Below are positions 61,600-64,000 of a DNA stretch of 64,000 bases, one piece after another; the stretch's first letter is position 1, and the number at the start of each line of letters is the position of its first letter. The position numbers and the translations under genes are program-made. Origin of the DNA: Perca fluviatilis (taxonomy: Eukaryota; Chordata; Actinopteri; Perciformes; Percidae); NCBI RefSeq assembly GCF_010015445.1, contig NC_053133.1, forward strand, positions 6,962,809 to 7,026,808, read 5' to 3'. Below the pieces are notes generated by a model that ran no database searches, was not told where the DNA came from, and saw nothing but the letters and a program-made list of their open reading frames with translations.

Positions 61600-62025
61600 T
61601 GTGTTCTGTCAGGAGCTACTGGCAGGTAGGTGTGTGTGACGACATGGAAAGGCGACTGTTCAAAACAACAATTGTGGCTCCTAAAGAGGTTAGCATTGAT
61701 GCTGCTATAGCTTCAGTTATATCAGAACTGGAGGGTATTTCTTCATTGAAAGAAGAGCAAAGAACGGCACTGAAGTCTTTTGTCAATGGAAAATATGTTT
61801 TCACTCTTCTCCCGAAGAGTTTGGTTTACCAACCTCCTCCGCTGGTAGTGAAGAAAAACTGCGTCATATGGTATTTTGATCTGATTGGTTGAAGTTAGCC
61901 CGTGATAGACGGTGATAGAAAGTTGCATCATCCAATCACCTGCCAAGCAGTTTTTAAAAGTGCCTTTTCCAAATAGTTTCCAATAACTTTTCAGATGGTT
62001 CTATGTAACAAACCAGCTAGTGAGC
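61600..62025 (+). mobile_element. Transposable-element copy carrying a helicase gene fragment
   Basis: The first half (61632-61892) encodes a broken RecQ-like helicase N-terminus. The second half holds GTGATAGACGGTGATAGA, ATCCAATCACC and CTTTTCAGATGGTTCTATGT. The same blocks occur, diverged, in the 512-bp element at 5380-5891. The ends are not defined. The coding part together with repeat flanks suggests an old gene-bearing mobile family, or a gene family spread by one. Confidence 0.5.
61632..61892 (+). pseudogene. RecQ-like DNA helicase fragment, Walker A lost
   Basis: The 86-codon frame contains LKEEQRTALKSFVNGKYVFT, then LLPKSLVYQPPPLVVKK. In RecQ-type superfamily 2 helicases this region reads roughly LK.EQ..A...F..G.DVF.LLPTGxGKSL.YQ, the start of the ATPase domain. 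Here LLP runs straight into KSL. The four residues that complete the phosphate-binding loop (TGxG) are missing as an in-frame 12-base gap, so ATP binding would be abolished. After KK the similarity fades and the frame stops, and helicase motifs Ia to VI are absent. I judge it a dead fragment. Many fish genomes hold multiple copies of such helicase-like sequences. Confidence 0.6.
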
Positions 62026-64000
62026 TTATACGTCAACAAACTTGCAATCCATGATTTCTTGCATTTTAAACAGATAAGATACATCATCTAACAAAAAGCT
62101 GAACCACAGTACCAGCTAGCAAGAGAGCAGGCAGGCTGCTTAGTTTTTGGATATTTACCTATTCTTTCAGTCAGGGAGTAAGCTCCATCATCTTGACATT
62201 GGACAAAACTGATTTTTAATTTGGAATAAGGGCTAATAATGACTTGATACAATGACAAATTGATTGACTCTAATCCTTTCCACCTTTCTTTTTGTATTCA
62301 CTGTTATTCAAAGCTATTTTCCTACCTCAATATTCTGTTTGGCCAGCACTACTGTGCCTTATTCTGTTGAGCTCTGCTTTTATTTAAGTTCTTCTTTGCC
62401 CAGTTTTTGCTTTTCCACAAGTTATATTTACAGTGAGAGGGAAAGCCCTAAACACTCTGTGATGCCTCTACAAGCTTTCAATTTACAGTAAACAATAACT
62501 TTCCTGGCCTCACTTCGCTGGCTGGCAAACCTGAACCCACAAAAGGAAAAAAGCAGCAGTTAGCATCCCTGCCTGACTCCGTGAGGTCACTTTCGTGTGT
62601 ATGTGTGTGTTTACATTCGGCGTAACTGAAGATGAAAGCAAGGTGAGGAGCACGAGGAGGTTTCAGAGTCATCTGCTTGCTGCCACGGTTCATGGTGCAA
62701 ACCCACCCTTCATTCCTCATCGGACCTATTTCTGGTGCGGCTGTGTGAGAGTGGCGGGTAGCAGGGATGAAAGCAGTGATGCTATGTTAGCGGGGAGAAC
62801 CTGTGATTAGTTTATGAAATTGGGTTATCTATCATGTGAAAACATTGAGTTTCTCACAAAGAAACCACAGATTCACGTAAGAGGCGCACCACATAGTTTG
62901 TTATTCAGTGAAAATGGATTTCAGTGATTGAGAAACGTACATCCCACATTTGCTAACAGCATGTTCTCCATGTCCTTTCTTCCAATTAAACGCCAGAACA
63001 TTTTCAAAACAAATCATCACATTCACTTTAAACTGTATAGAAAAACTTGCCGGGTTCAGTAAATGCTTGTCTATTTTGGTAATCTCTCCTTGGCGTAGCA
63101 CAGTCAGTTACAGTGTCAGGTATTGGCAGCCTTCAGGAGTGTTGAGGGGGGATTAACCGTCTATTTGCAGCTGCTGATTGCCGGGTATAAGATGCCCTCC
63201 GGTGCCGATCAACAAACGAGGCTTTGGCAGCTCTCGGCCATATTCAAACCTCCCCCCTTCTCAACTCCCCGTTTTGTCTGCTGGGGCACGCCTGCTCTAA
63301 ATGGCATGCTCCCCTTCCTTTCATCTTCTTGTGAAAATTCATTAGGTACTGTATGCATGTCTTCCAGGCTTCCCATTTGAGGGATGTTGATAAAATACAT
63401 ATGCACGTGCAACCTTAATCAGTTTGATCCACTTGATGTAGAGTTGAAGCCGAGCTGGGTCTATATATCTCTCTCACTCTCCCTCTCTCTCGCTCTCTCC
63501 CTCTTTCTTGATCTGCTTTCAGGCTGTTTGCTTTCTTAAATGAACGTAATGGTACAAACGGAGGATAAATTGCCTTCTGTGTGCTCCATCTCATCACATC
63601 CATCCCACAGGGCCTTCTCCGAAGCGAGAAGGGAGGGTAAAAAAAAATGAAAGCAGACCCAGAAAAATAATTCACTTGCTTTGCCTGGGAGATACACGTT
63701 GCTATCTGTGTAGAACCACTGCGATAAGGCTGATGTGCATTTGGTGCATTAGGCCTCTTGCACTATCGCCACAGCACAGAGCAAGCTGGAAGGAAAGGGC
63801 AAAAGTCAGTGTGAGAATGGGTCAGTATATCTGAATCGCACCCTCATTTTGTAACCGATACAGAGTTAACATGGGGCATTCCCAAAGCTGTATAGGGACC
63901 GAAGCATCATACAGAGGTTTAGCATGTGCAGAGGACGTCCTGCAGGCAACAGTACCAGCAACTGACCTGGGGATTCACCCAAACTCATTCATTACATCGG
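62026..64000. other. Noncoding DNA, presumed upstream pard3 intron
   Basis: No exon, RNA gene or bounded transposon recognised. 63120-63300 is GC-richer with a few CpGs. A pyrimidine-rich tract (63466-63503) precedes sequence without a clear exon. Confidence 0.45.

Overview
This window looks like intronic DNA from a bony fish, most likely a percomorph teleost. The clues are AT-rich sequence with scattered CpG-dense patches, very abundant (CA)n/(GT)n microsatellites, and interspersed repeats of types I know from teleosts: hAT-like elements, L2-type LINE tails and short inverted-repeat elements. There is no operon, no phage or plasmid gene, no CRISPR array and no intact tRNA or rRNA gene.

I can support only one coding exon. 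It lies on the minus strand at 9638-9751 (38 codons, GT donor, AG acceptor) and matches the C-terminal part of Par-3 (pard3), a cell-polarity scaffold protein. The simplest reading is that the window is two large minus-strand introns, at least 9.6 kb downstream of the exon and up to 54 kb upstream. I looked for the neighbouring pard3 exons and did not find them. A pure 59-bp (CT)n tract, read on the gene strand, forms the polypyrimidine tract of this exon.

The rest is mobile-element debris and simple repeats. 3394-5128 is a nested pair of hAT-like elements with both sets of target duplications visible. 5277-6032 is a dispersed repeat split by a 512-bp insertion flanked by a 9-bp duplication. 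15.6 kb and 49.55-49.91 kb hold two copies of one TTAA-flanked inverted-repeat family, the second inserted in an L2-like LINE fragment. 25.4-25.8 kb holds a SINE-like repeat and an L2 3' tail. 31846-32647 is a complete solo LTR with a 5-bp duplication. 33461-34064 is a minisatellite of about 245 bp per unit, built from (GACA), (CA) and (GT) blocks. 36625-36681 is a perfect 26-bp hairpin. 46973-47277 and 59186-59688 are inverted-repeat elements. 61.6-62.0 kb carries a broken RecQ-like helicase fragment that shares noncoding sequence with the 5.4-5.9 kb insertion.

Several CpG-dense or motif-rich stretches (about 10.7, 18.5, 20.3, 26.4, 34.9, 41.8, 47.9, 53.5 and 58.8 kb) could be conserved enhancers, alternative first exons or lncRNA exons, but that needs comparison between species. 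I see no convincing previously undescribed gene system. The most useful leads are the repeat-driven splice acceptor of the pard3 exon, the helicase fragment and its related short element, and the perfect hairpin.
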